From Marinobacterium weihaiense (GTDB lineage Bacteria; Pseudomonadota; Gammaproteobacteria; Pseudomonadales; Balneatricaceae): a stretch of DNA of 64,000 bases. The notes beneath the pieces are model-generated. The model saw nothing but the letters and a program-made list of their open reading frames with translations, had not been told where the DNA came from and did no database searches. Shown here piece by piece: positions 1 to 7,247 of this stretch. The first letter of the stretch is position 1. Each line of letters starts with the position of its first letter. The stretch covers positions 1-64,000 of the forward strand of contig NZ_JAHQZT010000012.1 in assembly GCF_019061305.1 (NCBI RefSeq), written 5' to 3'. Both the position numbers and the translations under genes were made by a program.

Positions 1-99
1 TGCATGGTCTGCATGGTCTGCATGGTCTGCATGGTCTGCATGGTCTGCATGGTCTGCATGGTCTGCATGGTCTGCATGGTCTGCATGGTCTGCATCATG
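1..99. repeat. 9-bp tandem repeat encoding the ZnuA His-rich loop
   Basis: The unit TGCATGGTC occurs ten times without change at 1-90, followed by one altered copy (TGCATCATG) at 91-99. On the minus strand each unit reads Asp-His-Ala, so copy changes keep the znuA frame. The array continues beyond the window start, so the total copy number is unknown. Confidence 0.97.
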
Positions 100-468
100 C
101 TCGGCTTCCAGCTCGTCATGGGCAACCCCGTGTGCATGCGGCGTGCTGTCCGGCAGAAGGGTTACAATATGCGCATCGGTGCGGGACAATGGTTTCTGCA
201 GAAACTGCTCCAGCCCCGGACCGACCCAGATAACCACGTCGGCCGCCGTCAGCTTGCGCATGTCGGACGGCTTGAGTGCATAGTGGTGCGGGGTGCCTTC
301 GGCCGGCAGCAACAACTCGGGTTCGGTCACTCCCGCGGTCAGGGCCGATGCGATCAATTGCAGCGGCTTGATGCTGGTGACCACCTCGGCTGCCTGAGTA
401 ACCGCAGGCATCCCCAGCAAAGCCGTCAATGACAGGCAGGACAGGGCAGGGCGCAGAAGGGCTTTCAT
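1..468 (-). CDS. znuA: ZnuA, periplasmic zinc-binding protein of the ZnuABC transporter (N-terminal part; runs off the window)
   Basis: Reading the minus strand from an ATG at 468 gives 156 codons open to the window edge. It starts with a signal peptide (MKALLRPALSCLSLTALLG, cleavage near TQA-AE), then VVTSIKPLQLIASALTAG and LLLPAEGTPHHYALKPSDM, which are the N-terminal hallmarks of cluster A-I zinc-binding lipoprotein-like receptors. The histidines of the PHHY stretch belong to the metal site in this family. After TPHAHGVAHDELEAEHDA the frame enters a run of Asp-His-Ala triplets, the charged His-rich loop typical of ZnuA. The protein would bind Zn2+ in the periplasm and hand it to ZnuB/ZnuC encoded divergently. 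The C-terminal half is not in the window. The divergent spacing and shared Zur palindrome support zinc-repressed expression. Confidence 0.93.
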   Translation of the reverse strand, partial: MKALLRPALSCLSLTALLGMPAVTQAAEVVTSIKPLQLIASALTAGVTEPELLLPAEGTPHHYALKPSDMRKLTAADVVIWVGPGLEQFLQKPLSRTDAHIVTLLPDSTPHAHGVAHDELEAEHDADHADHADHADHADHADHADHADHADHADHA

Positions 469-499
469 GAGCAAGTCTCTCTTCAAAACGAATATGTAA

Positions 500-512
500 G
501 TTATACTATAAC
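500..512. promoter_or_regulatory. Zur operator between znuA and zur
   Basis: GTTATACTATAAC is a perfect palindrome (6-1-6). It matches the core of the gammaproteobacterial Zur box (GTTATANNATAAC type) and lies between the divergent znuA (start 468) and zur-znuCB (start 542), in an AT-rich stretch where both promoters must be. Zinc-loaded Zur would repress both directions. The family consensus is known; binding here is inferred. Confidence 0.82.
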
Positions 513-541
513 AAAACACCACCTGAACACACTGGAACATT

Positions 542-1030
542 ATGGATAATCTGGCTTTCGAGTCCGGTCACAACCATCAGCACTGTATCGATCAGGCCTT
601 GCAGCTGGCACGTCAGCTGTGCCGTGCCCGGCAACAGCGACTGACTCCCGTACGCGAACTGGTGCTGCAGCTGATCTGGCAGAGCCACAAGCCGATCGGC
701 GCCTATGAGCTGCTGCCGGCGCTGGCCGAAGCCGGTTTCAATTCGGCACCGCCAACGGTCTACCGGGCACTGGAGTTTCTGCAGGAGCAGGGGCTGGTAC
801 ACCGTATTGCGTCACTGAATGCCTTTGTCGGCTGCCCGCACCCCGAGGAGCAGCATCAGGGCTGCTTCCTGATTTGCCGCCAGTGTCATTCTACCTCCGA
901 ACTGGACTCCGCACCGGTACACGCCACGCTCATGCAAAGTGCCCAGACAGTAGGCTTTGCCATCGAGCAGGAAACGGTGGAGGTCACAGGCCTGTGCCCC
1001 AACTGCCGGGGAGACGCCTTGAATGCCTGA
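542..1030 (+). CDS. zur: Zur, zinc uptake regulator (Fur family)
   Basis: 162 aa, the normal Zur length. Residues about 34-90 form the Fur-type winged helix, with the recognition helix around [11 protein letters not shown] (70-80). The dimerisation domain carries CRQC (112-115) and CPNC (152-155), the paired CxxC motifs that hold structural zinc. The His-containing [11 protein letters not shown] region (98-108) provides further metal ligands. It is the first gene of a zur-znuC-znuB unit: the last 8 bp overlap znuC, implying translational coupling. The palindrome just upstream makes autoregulation likely. Assignment to Zur rather than Fur or PerR rests mainly on the znu context and the CRQC/CPNC pattern. 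Confidence 0.93.
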   Translation: MDNLAFESGHNHQHCIDQALQLARQLCRARQQRLTPVRELVLQLIWQSHKPIGAYELLPALAEAGFNSAPPTVYRALEFLQEQGLVHRIASLNAFVGCPHPEEQHQGCFLICRQCHSTSELDSAPVHATLMQSAQTVGFAIEQETVEVTGLCPNCRGDALNA

Positions 1031-1811
1031 GCACAATCCCGATCTGGTACGACTGGAAGGGGTCAGTGTGCGCTTCAACAAACAGAGCGCCCTGAGCACC
1101 ATCAACCTGCATCTGCATGACAACTGCATCACCACGCTGATCGGCCCCAACGGTGCCGGCAAGACCACACTGGTCCGCGTGGTACTGGGGCTGATCAAAC
1201 CGTCTACCGGCAAGGTATGGCGTCAGCCCGGCCTGCGCATTGGGTATATGCCACAGAAGCTGCATATCGATCGCACCCTGCCATTGTCGGTGGAACGTTT
1301 TCTCAACACACCGAAGAAAGTCGACAAGACCTTGATGTTGCAGGCGTTGGAAGATGTAGGTGCGGCGCATCTGTTGAAACATTCCATCCACAATCTATCC
1401 GGTGGCGAGACCCAGCGAGTCCTTTTGGCACGGGCGCTGCTGCGTAATCCTCAGCTGCTGGTACTGGACGAGCCGGTGCAGGGCGTGGACCTGAATGGCC
1501 AGCTGGAGCTGTATCAACTGATCGCGGATATCCGCAAGCAACGCCGCTGCGGGGTACTGATGATCTCCCATGACCTGCATCTGGTGATGGCCTCCACCGA
1601 TCACGTCATCTGCCTGAACCAGCATATCTGCTGCTCGGGCAACCCAGAGCATGTCAGCAACGATCCCTCGTTCATCGAGCTGTTTGGCCCGGCCCAGGCC
1701 AGCACCCTGGCGCTGTACAATCACCATCACGGACATCGACACGATGCCCACGGCGATATCATCGTCGATCACCCGCAACCTGACGAATGCAACGGACATC
1801 ACTGTGGCTGA
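1023..1811 (+). CDS. znuC: ZnuC, zinc ABC transporter ATP-binding protein
   Basis: 262 aa ABC ATPase. Walker A is [10 protein letters not shown], the signature is LSGGETQR, Walker B is LLVLDEP, and the H-loop is MISHDLH. The C-terminus is histidine-rich ([13 protein letters not shown] and a final GHHCG), typical of ZnuC and possibly a zinc-sensing tail. It would power ZnuB-mediated zinc import at the inner membrane. The start overlaps zur by 8 bp and the end overlaps znuB by 8 bp, so the three genes form one tightly coupled operon. Confidence 0.95.
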   Translation: MPEHNPDLVRLEGVSVRFNKQSALSTINLHLHDNCITTLIGPNGAGKTTLVRVVLGLIKPSTGKVWRQPGLRIGYMPQKLHIDRTLPLSVERFLNTPKKVDKTLMLQALEDVGAAHLLKHSIHNLSGGETQRVLLARALLRNPQLLVLDEPVQGVDLNGQLELYQLIADIRKQRRCGVLMISHDLHLVMASTDHVICLNQHICCSGNPEHVSNDPSFIELFGPAQASTLALYNHHHGHRHDAHGDIIVDHPQPDECNGHHCG

Positions 1812-2601
1812 GTTTCTGATTCTGGCCCTGGCCGGTGGCCTGGGCATCGCCGCGCTGGCCGGACCCCTCGGGGCCTTTGTGGTTTGGCGCCGCATGGCCT
1901 ATTTCGGCGATACACTGGCGCACTCGGCGCTGATGGGCATCGCCCTGGGCTTTCTGTTCGACATCAATCTGAACCTGGCCGTGGTGGCCTGTTGCGTACT
2001 GCTGGCGGTGCTGCTGGTCTCGCTGCAGCGCCAGCACCTGGTAGCCACGGATACGCTGCTGGGCATCATGGCACACAGCGCCCTGTCGCTGGGGCTGGTG
2101 GCCGTGGCACTGCTGGATAACGTGCGCATCGACCTGCTGGAATACCTGTTCGGCGACCTGCTGGCGATTGCACCGAGCGATCTGTACTGGATCTACGGCG
2201 GCGGTGCACTGGTATTGCTGTTGCTCTGGCGGCTGTGGAACCCGCTACTGGCGATCACCATCAACGAGGAGCTGGCACAGGTGGAAGGAGTGCCGGTGGC
2301 CCGAACCCGCCTGGCGCTGATGCTGCTGATCGCAGTGGTGATTGCAGTGGCCATGAAGCTGGTCGGTATCCTGCTGATCACCTCGCTGCTGATCATTCCG
2401 GCCGCCGCCGCCCGCCGACTGGCCAGCACCCCTGAACAGATGGCGGTCTTCGCCTCGCTGCTGGGCATGCTGGCGGTGGTAGGCGGCATCAGTGCCTCCT
2501 GGTTCTGGAACACCCCGGCGGGGCCCTCGGTGGTCGTGACCGCGCTGGTCGAGTTCCTGCTGCTGTACAGCCTGCCGGTACGAGCGCTGCAAACCCGATG
2601 A
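1804..2601 (+). CDS. znuB: ZnuB, zinc ABC transporter permease
   Basis: About 265 aa integral membrane protein of the ABC-3 permease family, with motifs [17 protein letters not shown] near the N-terminus and [17 protein letters not shown] near residue 200. Hydrophobic segments account for most of the chain. I placed the start at GTG 1804 ([12 protein letters not shown]), giving the family length and an 8-bp overlap with znuC. The longer open frame back to 1651 would add about 50 residues of znuC-overlapping, non-membrane sequence. It forms the zinc channel with ZnuC and receives zinc from ZnuA. Confidence 0.93.
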   Translation: MAEFLILALAGGLGIAALAGPLGAFVVWRRMAYFGDTLAHSALMGIALGFLFDINLNLAVVACCVLLAVLLVSLQRQHLVATDTLLGIMAHSALSLGLVAVALLDNVRIDLLEYLFGDLLAIAPSDLYWIYGGGALVLLLLWRLWNPLLAITINEELAQVEGVPVARTRLALMLLIAVVIAVAMKLVGILLITSLLIIPAAAARRLASTPEQMAVFASLLGMLAVVGGISASWFWNTPAGPSVVVTALVEFLLLYSLPVRALQTR

Positions 2602-2614
2602 CCCCTTCAGCAAT

Positions 2615-3970
2615 ATGACCTCCAAGACCCATTGGCCGGACAGGGCCACCCATAGCCGCGTTTGGGCACTGGCCTGGCCGATGATGCTGTCCAACATCAC
2701 CGTGCCGCTGCTGGGCCTGATCGATACCGCCGTCATCGGCCATCTGCCCGAGCCCCACCATCTGGGGGCGGTGGCCGTGGGCAGCATGATCTTCTCCATT
2801 CTGTACTGGGCCTTCGGATTTTTGCGCATGGGCACCACCGGCATGGTATCCCAGGCCAGCGGCCGCGATGACGGCGAACGCATCCGCACCTTGCTGGGCC
2901 AGTCGCTGATCCTGGGTGCCGGCATCGGCCTGCTGATCCTGCTGCTGCGCACGCCGCTGACCGGCCTGGCGCTGCAGTGGATGGACCCGGAACCGGCGGT
3001 GCTGGCCTCGGCCGCCGAGTACACTGCCATTCGTGCCTTCGGCGCCCCGGCGGTGCTGTGCAACTTTGCCCTGCTGGGCTGGTTCGTAGGCAACCAGAAC
3101 ACCCGCATCGCGTTGATTTTGCTTACCAGCACCAACCTGCTCAACATGCTGCTCGACCTGTTGTTCGTGTTCGGCTTCGGCATGGCCGCCGATGGCGTAG
3201 CCCTGGCCACGGTCTGCGCGGAGTATTTCAGCCTGGCGCTGGGACTCTGGTTCTGTCGTCGCATGCTGGGGCGCATCCCCGGTCACTGGGCCTGGCAGCA
3301 ACTGCGTCGGTTCAGCGATTATCGCGAACTGATCAGCGTCAATCGCTACCTGTTCGTGCGCACCCTGTTGCTGCTGATGACCTTTGCCTTCTTCACCAGT
3401 CAGGGGGCCCAGCAGGGCACCAGCATCCTCTCGGCCAACGCCGTGCTGCTCAACTTTCTGCTGCTGATCTCCAACGCCCTGGATGGCTTTGCCCACGCCA
3501 CCGAAGCACTGACCGGCAAGGCACTGGGACAGAAACGCCGTGACGGCTTCTATCGCATCCTCATCTGCGCCACCCAGTGGTCGTTGGTGAGTGCCGTGCT
3601 GTTGACACTGGTGTTCTGGCTCGGCGGCCAGCCGATCATCCATCTGCTCACCGATATTCCTGAGGTGCGCGCGGAGGCGGTGCGTTACCTGCCCTGGATC
3701 ATCCTGCTGCCGCTGGTGGGCACCTGGAGCTTCCTGCTCGACGGCATTTTCATCGGCACCACGCGGGTGAAGGCGATGCAGAACACCATGCTGGTCTCGG
3801 TGCTGCTGGTGTTTGCCCCGGTGTGGTGGCTGGCCCAGCCGCTGGGCAACCACGGTCTTTGGCTGGCGTTCCTGTCGCTGTTCGCCGCCCGCGGCATCAC
3901 CGGTGCCTGGGTGTTCTGGTGTCTGGACCGACGTGACGCCTGGTTCAGTACCGAAGACAAGGTGGCGTAA
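2615..3970 (+). CDS. dinF: MATE-family efflux transporter, DinF type
   Basis: 451 aa with about 12 hydrophobic segments. The N-terminal HSRVWALAWPMMLSNITVPLLGLIDT and the AVAVGSMIF / GFLRMGTTGMVSQASGR region are typical of the DinF branch of MATE exporters, which expel cationic compounds using a Na+ or H+ gradient. It begins 13 bp after znuB with no terminator between, so it may be cotranscribed with the zinc operon; whether it is zinc-regulated is not shown. The substrate cannot be told from sequence. In many relatives dinF follows lexA, which is not the case here. Confidence 0.85.
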   Translation: MTSKTHWPDRATHSRVWALAWPMMLSNITVPLLGLIDTAVIGHLPEPHHLGAVAVGSMIFSILYWAFGFLRMGTTGMVSQASGRDDGERIRTLLGQSLILGAGIGLLILLLRTPLTGLALQWMDPEPAVLASAAEYTAIRAFGAPAVLCNFALLGWFVGNQNTRIALILLTSTNLLNMLLDLLFVFGFGMAADGVALATVCAEYFSLALGLWFCRRMLGRIPGHWAWQQLRRFSDYRELISVNRYLFVRTLLLLMTFAFFTSQGAQQGTSILSANAVLLNFLLLISNALDGFAHATEALTGKALGQKRRDGFYRILICATQWSLVSAVLLTLVFWLGGQPIIHLLTDIPEVRAEAVRYLPWIILLPLVGTWSFLLDGIFIGTTRVKAMQNTMLVSVLLVFAPVWWLAQPLGNHGLWLAFLSLFAARGITGAWVFWCLDRRDAWFSTEDKVA

Positions 3971-4033
3971 TCGACCCCGGACAGCCAGACTCTTTTTGAG
4001 CGTGAAGGATTGAGCCTGAAGGGAGATAAACGC

Positions 4034-5143
4034 ATGCGCACACCTTTGCTGACCGCCGCCCTGAGCAGCCTTGCATTCAGCAGCAGCGTCCAGGCCCTGC
4101 CACTGGAGCAGCTGCAGCTGCCGCCGGGCTATCGAATCGAGATCGCCGCCGAGGTGCCCAACGCCCGGCAGATGGCGCTGAGCCCGGCGGGCATTCTCTA
4201 TGTGGGCACCCGCCGCGATGGCCGGGTATTTGCGCTACAAGACCAAGATGGTGACCAGCGCTACGAAACCCGCCACACACTGCTGTCGGGCCGGCGCCTG
4301 CCCAACGGGGTGACCTGGTCAGACGGCGATCTGTACCTGGCCGAATTGACTCGTCTGGTCCGCCTGAACGGTATCGACACCCGGCTGGACAATCCGCCAG
4401 AACCGGAGGTGCTGCTCGACAACCTGCCCGACATTACCCATCACGGCTGGAAATACCTCAAGCGGGGGCCGGACGGCGCCTTCTACTTCACCCTCGGCGC
4501 GCCCTGCAACGTATGCCTGGAAACCGATCCCCGTTTCGCCAGCATCATGCGTTTCGATCCCGCCAGCGGCAACGCGGCCCCCTGGGCCCGGGGCGTGCGT
4601 AATTCGGTGGGCTTTGCCTGGCATCCTGAGGATAACAGCCTCTGGTTTACCGATAACGGCCGCGATCATCTGGGCGACGACCAGCCCGATGACGAACTCA
4701 ATCGCGCCGGGCAGGGCGGCCTGCACTTCGGCTTTCCTTTCGTCCATGGCGATGGCTTGGCCGACCCGCGTTTCGGCGCAGGCGCACGAGCCCTCGACAG
4801 CCAGGCCCCGGTGGCCCTGCTCGGCGCCCATGTGGCCGCCCTGGGCATCAGTTTCTATACCGGTGAACAGTTTCCCGACACCCCAAATACCAGCCTGTTC
4901 ATGGCCCAGCACGGTTCCTGGAACCGCTCCAGCAAGGTGGGCTACCGGGTCATGCGAGTCGATACCTCGGGGGAGAAGATCACCGCCGTCACCCCGTTCA
5001 TCACCGGCTGGCTACAGGGCGAAACCGCCTGGGGCCGCCCGGTGGACGTGCTGGTGGAGCCCGACGGCGATCTGCTGATCTCCGATGACAAGGCCGATGT
5101 AATCTATCGGGTCTGGTATCAGCCTCTGAACCCCAAGCAGTAA
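4034..5143 (+). CDS. Secreted PQQ-dependent sugar dehydrogenase-like (sorbosone dehydrogenase family) protein
   Basis: 369 aa from ATG 4034, which has a good ribosome-binding site (AGGGAG) and opens directly into a signal peptide ending ...SSSVQALP; a TTG at 4010 is in frame but less likely. The mature part reads LPPGYRIEIAAEVPNARQMALSPAG, then LYVGTRRDGRVFAL, NGVTWSDGDLYLAELTRL, GVRNSVGFAWHP and FTDNGRDHLGDDQPDDELN, and ends with a DDKADVIYRVWY strand. This is the six-bladed beta-propeller pattern of soluble glucose/sorbosone dehydrogenases. Family members oxidise sugars with PQQ in the periplasm, but many are uncharacterised and no PQQ biosynthesis genes are visible here. It sits 117 bp upstream of the LbtU-type porin with a Fur-like site between them. 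Confidence 0.82.
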   Translation: MRTPLLTAALSSLAFSSSVQALPLEQLQLPPGYRIEIAAEVPNARQMALSPAGILYVGTRRDGRVFALQDQDGDQRYETRHTLLSGRRLPNGVTWSDGDLYLAELTRLVRLNGIDTRLDNPPEPEVLLDNLPDITHHGWKYLKRGPDGAFYFTLGAPCNVCLETDPRFASIMRFDPASGNAAPWARGVRNSVGFAWHPEDNSLWFTDNGRDHLGDDQPDDELNRAGQGGLHFGFPFVHGDGLADPRFGAGARALDSQAPVALLGAHVAALGISFYTGEQFPDTPNTSLFMAQHGSWNRSSKVGYRVMRVDTSGEKITAVTPFITGWLQGETAWGRPVDVLVEPDGDLLISDDKADVIYRVWYQPLNPKQ

Positions 5144-5209
5144 CCGGAACCGTGTAGCGACTTGCCACCCGAGCAGGGTTGCGCCAAGGAAAAACATCAT
5201 AATAAAATT

Positions 5210-5228
5210 GATAACGATTCGTATTAAA
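5210..5228. promoter_or_regulatory. Fur-box-like site upstream of the LbtU-type porin
   Basis: GATAACGATTCGTATTAAA lies 33 bp before the porin start in an AT-rich leader. By eye it matches 12 of 19 positions of the Fur consensus (GATAATGATAATCATTATC). It shares GATAACGATT with the site before the imelysin operon at 10036, which raises its credibility. Iron-Fur repression is inferred. Confidence 0.55.
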
Positions 5229-5260
5229 ATTAAATTCAATTTTATTTCGCTGGAACGCCA

Positions 5261-6319
5261 ATGAAGCCATCCTTGTTAACCCTCGCCTGTGCCGTCGCAC
5301 TCATGGCTCCGCTGTCCGTACACGCTGCCGACACCTCCGTTAGCGCCGAAATCGAAGCACTGAAACAACGCATCGCCGAGCTGGAAGCCCGTCAGGCTGC
5401 CCAACCGACAGCCGCACCGGCGGACGCCGGCAACCACTGGACCGACCGTGTCAGCCTCGGCGGCAAGGCTGAATTCCTCGCCACCCACAGTGAACTGGAT
5501 GAAGGCAGCACCAATGATCTGGATGTGGATACCGTGGAGCTGGTGGTGGATGCACAGGTCAATGAATTCATTACGCTGTCCACCACACTGAAGTACGAAG
5601 ACGAAGGTGCAGACGAAGAGTTCTTCGTCGATGAAGCGATCGCCGTGATCGCCAAAGAGGGCAGCCCGCTGTCCCTGACCGTCGGCAAGACCGGCATTCC
5701 CTTCGGCGTGATCGAAAGCGCCACCTGGACCGACCCGCTGACCGACGACCTGAGCGACAACACCGACGACCTGGCCATGCTGAGCTACGCTCAGGGCGGT
5801 TTCAGCTCCGATCTGTACATCTTCAAGGGTGATCAGGACAACGACGACCACGTCAACAATGCCGGCCTAAACCTGGGCTACGCCTTCGGCAATGGCCTGT
5901 CGGTCGGTGCCGGCTACCTGAACAATCTCGGCAACACCGAACTCTTCCTTGATGCCGGCGTTGATGAAAAGCAGTCCGCCTGGCGCATCAATGCCGCGCT
6001 GGAGCTGGGTGAGCTGGGCGTTTCAGCCGAGTGGATCCAGGCCGACGACTTTGCGGCCCTAGGTGGCGCCAAGCCGAGCGTCTGGCATCTGGGCACACAT
6101 TATAATACGGCGGTCTTCGGTGCGCCGGGCACTCTGGCGCTGGGCTACAGCGAATCGGATGAGGCGGCAGGACTGGATTTGGCCGAGCAGCGTTTGGCGG
6201 CCAGCGTCAGCCGCGAGCTGGGCGCCCATGCCGAGCTGATCGCCGAATACGTGCGAGAGGAGGGCTACGCCGATGAGGACAGCGATACGCTGAATCTGGT
6301 ACTGGCCACTTACTTCTGA
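5261..6319 (+). CDS. LbtU-family siderophore porin
   Basis: 352 aa. A signal peptide (MKPSLLTLACAVALMAPLSVHA) is followed by a short coiled coil (SAEIEALKQRIAELEARQA, about 27-45) and then an acidic beta-strand-rich barrel ending in aromatic F (LNLVLATYF), as outer-membrane barrels do. The layout matches the LbtU family first described as a TonB-independent legiobactin receptor in Legionella. Internal markers include GKTGIPFGVIESATWTDPLTDDL, a plug/strand motif of this family. It would admit ferric siderophore across the outer membrane. A Fur-like box directly upstream supports iron regulation. The ligand is unknown. Confidence 0.8.
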   Translation: MKPSLLTLACAVALMAPLSVHAADTSVSAEIEALKQRIAELEARQAAQPTAAPADAGNHWTDRVSLGGKAEFLATHSELDEGSTNDLDVDTVELVVDAQVNEFITLSTTLKYEDEGADEEFFVDEAIAVIAKEGSPLSLTVGKTGIPFGVIESATWTDPLTDDLSDNTDDLAMLSYAQGGFSSDLYIFKGDQDNDDHVNNAGLNLGYAFGNGLSVGAGYLNNLGNTELFLDAGVDEKQSAWRINAALELGELGVSAEWIQADDFAALGGAKPSVWHLGTHYNTAVFGAPGTLALGYSESDEAAGLDLAEQRLAASVSRELGAHAELIAEYVREEGYADEDSDTLNLVLATYF

Positions 6320-6355
6320 TCATACGACTCGGTCACGCCTGCATGGCCGAGCCCC

Positions 6356-6961
6356 TTACAGATCGGCCGCTTGCCCCAGCTCCCGACAGGCCTGATGGCG
6401 TGGACAGTGGCGCAGGTGGTCATTCACCAGGCCGACCGCCTGCATGTAGGCATAGGCGATGGTCGGGCCAAAGAAACGCATCCCTTCACGCTTGAGATCT
6501 TTCGCCAGCTGCTGTGACAGGGCGGTCTGAGCCGGAATCTGCTCCATCCGTTCGAAACCGGACTGGATAGGGCAACCCTCCACATAGCGCCACAGAAAAC
6601 GGGCAAAGCAGCCGTGGCGCGCCTGCAATTCAAGAAACACCCGGGCATTGTTGATCGACGCCTCGATCTTGGCCCGATTGCGAATGATGCCGGGATCGGC
6701 CAGCATCTTTTCGATCTCGGCCTCACCGAACACCGCCACCTGCTCGGGATCGAAATCCCGATAGTGGCGGCGATAGCCGTCGCGCTTTTCCAGCACCGTG
6801 CGCCAGCTCAAGCCCGCCTGCGCCGACTCCAGCACCAGAAACTCGAACAGCACCCGATCATCGGTCCGGGGCACGCCCCACTCCTGATCGTGATAGGCCT
6901 GCTCAAGAGGGCTGTGCATCGCCCAGCCACAGGGCCGGGACAATGCAGAAGAGGCGGTCAT
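6356..6961 (-). CDS. tag: DNA-3-methyladenine glycosylase I
   Basis: 201 aa. The N-terminal CGWAMHSPLEQAYHDQEWGVP and the segment FEFLVLESAQAGLSWRTVLEKRDGYRRHYRDFDP are diagnostic of Tag. The C-terminal HLRHCPRH supplies His/Cys ligands of the single zinc; the first pair comes from the N-terminal Cys and YH. The enzyme excises 3-methyladenine from alkylated DNA. Its start codon overlaps the stop of the upstream zinc-ribbon gene (1 bp), so prlC-yheV-tag read as one operon. Confidence 0.93.
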   Translation of the reverse strand: MTASSALSRPCGWAMHSPLEQAYHDQEWGVPRTDDRVLFEFLVLESAQAGLSWRTVLEKRDGYRRHYRDFDPEQVAVFGEAEIEKMLADPGIIRNRAKIEASINNARVFLELQARHGCFARFLWRYVEGCPIQSGFERMEQIPAQTALSQQLAKDLKREGMRFFGPTIAYAYMQAVGLVNDHLRHCPRHQACRELGQAADL

Positions 6962-7236
6962 CAGTGGTCGCGGCGGAACGCGCCGGGGTCCATGATCCTG
7001 ATCGGCTGCGGACTGTCATCCGCCACTGCAGCCGGCGCCTTGTCAGAGCGCTCGCCGCTGACGCGGGTTTCGATCTGCTGGGGATCGGGACGGCCATCCA
7101 GGCGCAAGGAGTCAGCAAAACCGCACTTGATGCACTCGCGGTGCTCGCGCTCCTCGTCGCGGTACATACGTACCGTATCCATCTCACCGCAGCGCGGACA
7201 GACCGCGCCGGCAATGAATCGCTTGTGTACACTCAT
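6961..7236 (-). CDS. yheV: YheV-family zinc-ribbon protein
   Basis: 91 aa from ATG 7236, chosen because GAGAGG lies 7 bp before it; an ATG at 7251 overlaps the end of prlC and has no such site. The N-terminus MSVHKRFIAGAVCPRCGEMDTV and the second pair ECIKCGFADS give a CxxC...CxxC zinc ribbon, as in the small conserved YheV proteins found near prlC in other gammaproteobacteria. The C-terminal half is Pro/Asp-rich and probably disordered. The function is unknown; the operon with prlC is the only hint. Confidence 0.82.
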   Translation of the reverse strand: MSVHKRFIAGAVCPRCGEMDTVRMYRDEEREHRECIKCGFADSLRLDGRPDPQQIETRVSGERSDKAPAAVADDSPQPIRIMDPGAFRRDH

Positions 7237-7247
7237 GGTCAAACCTC

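Noticed and set aside
4-432. Plus-strand open frame with repeated Met-Val-Cys
   Set aside because: Antisense reading of the znuA tandem repeat; the minus strand gives a clear ZnuA with signal peptide.
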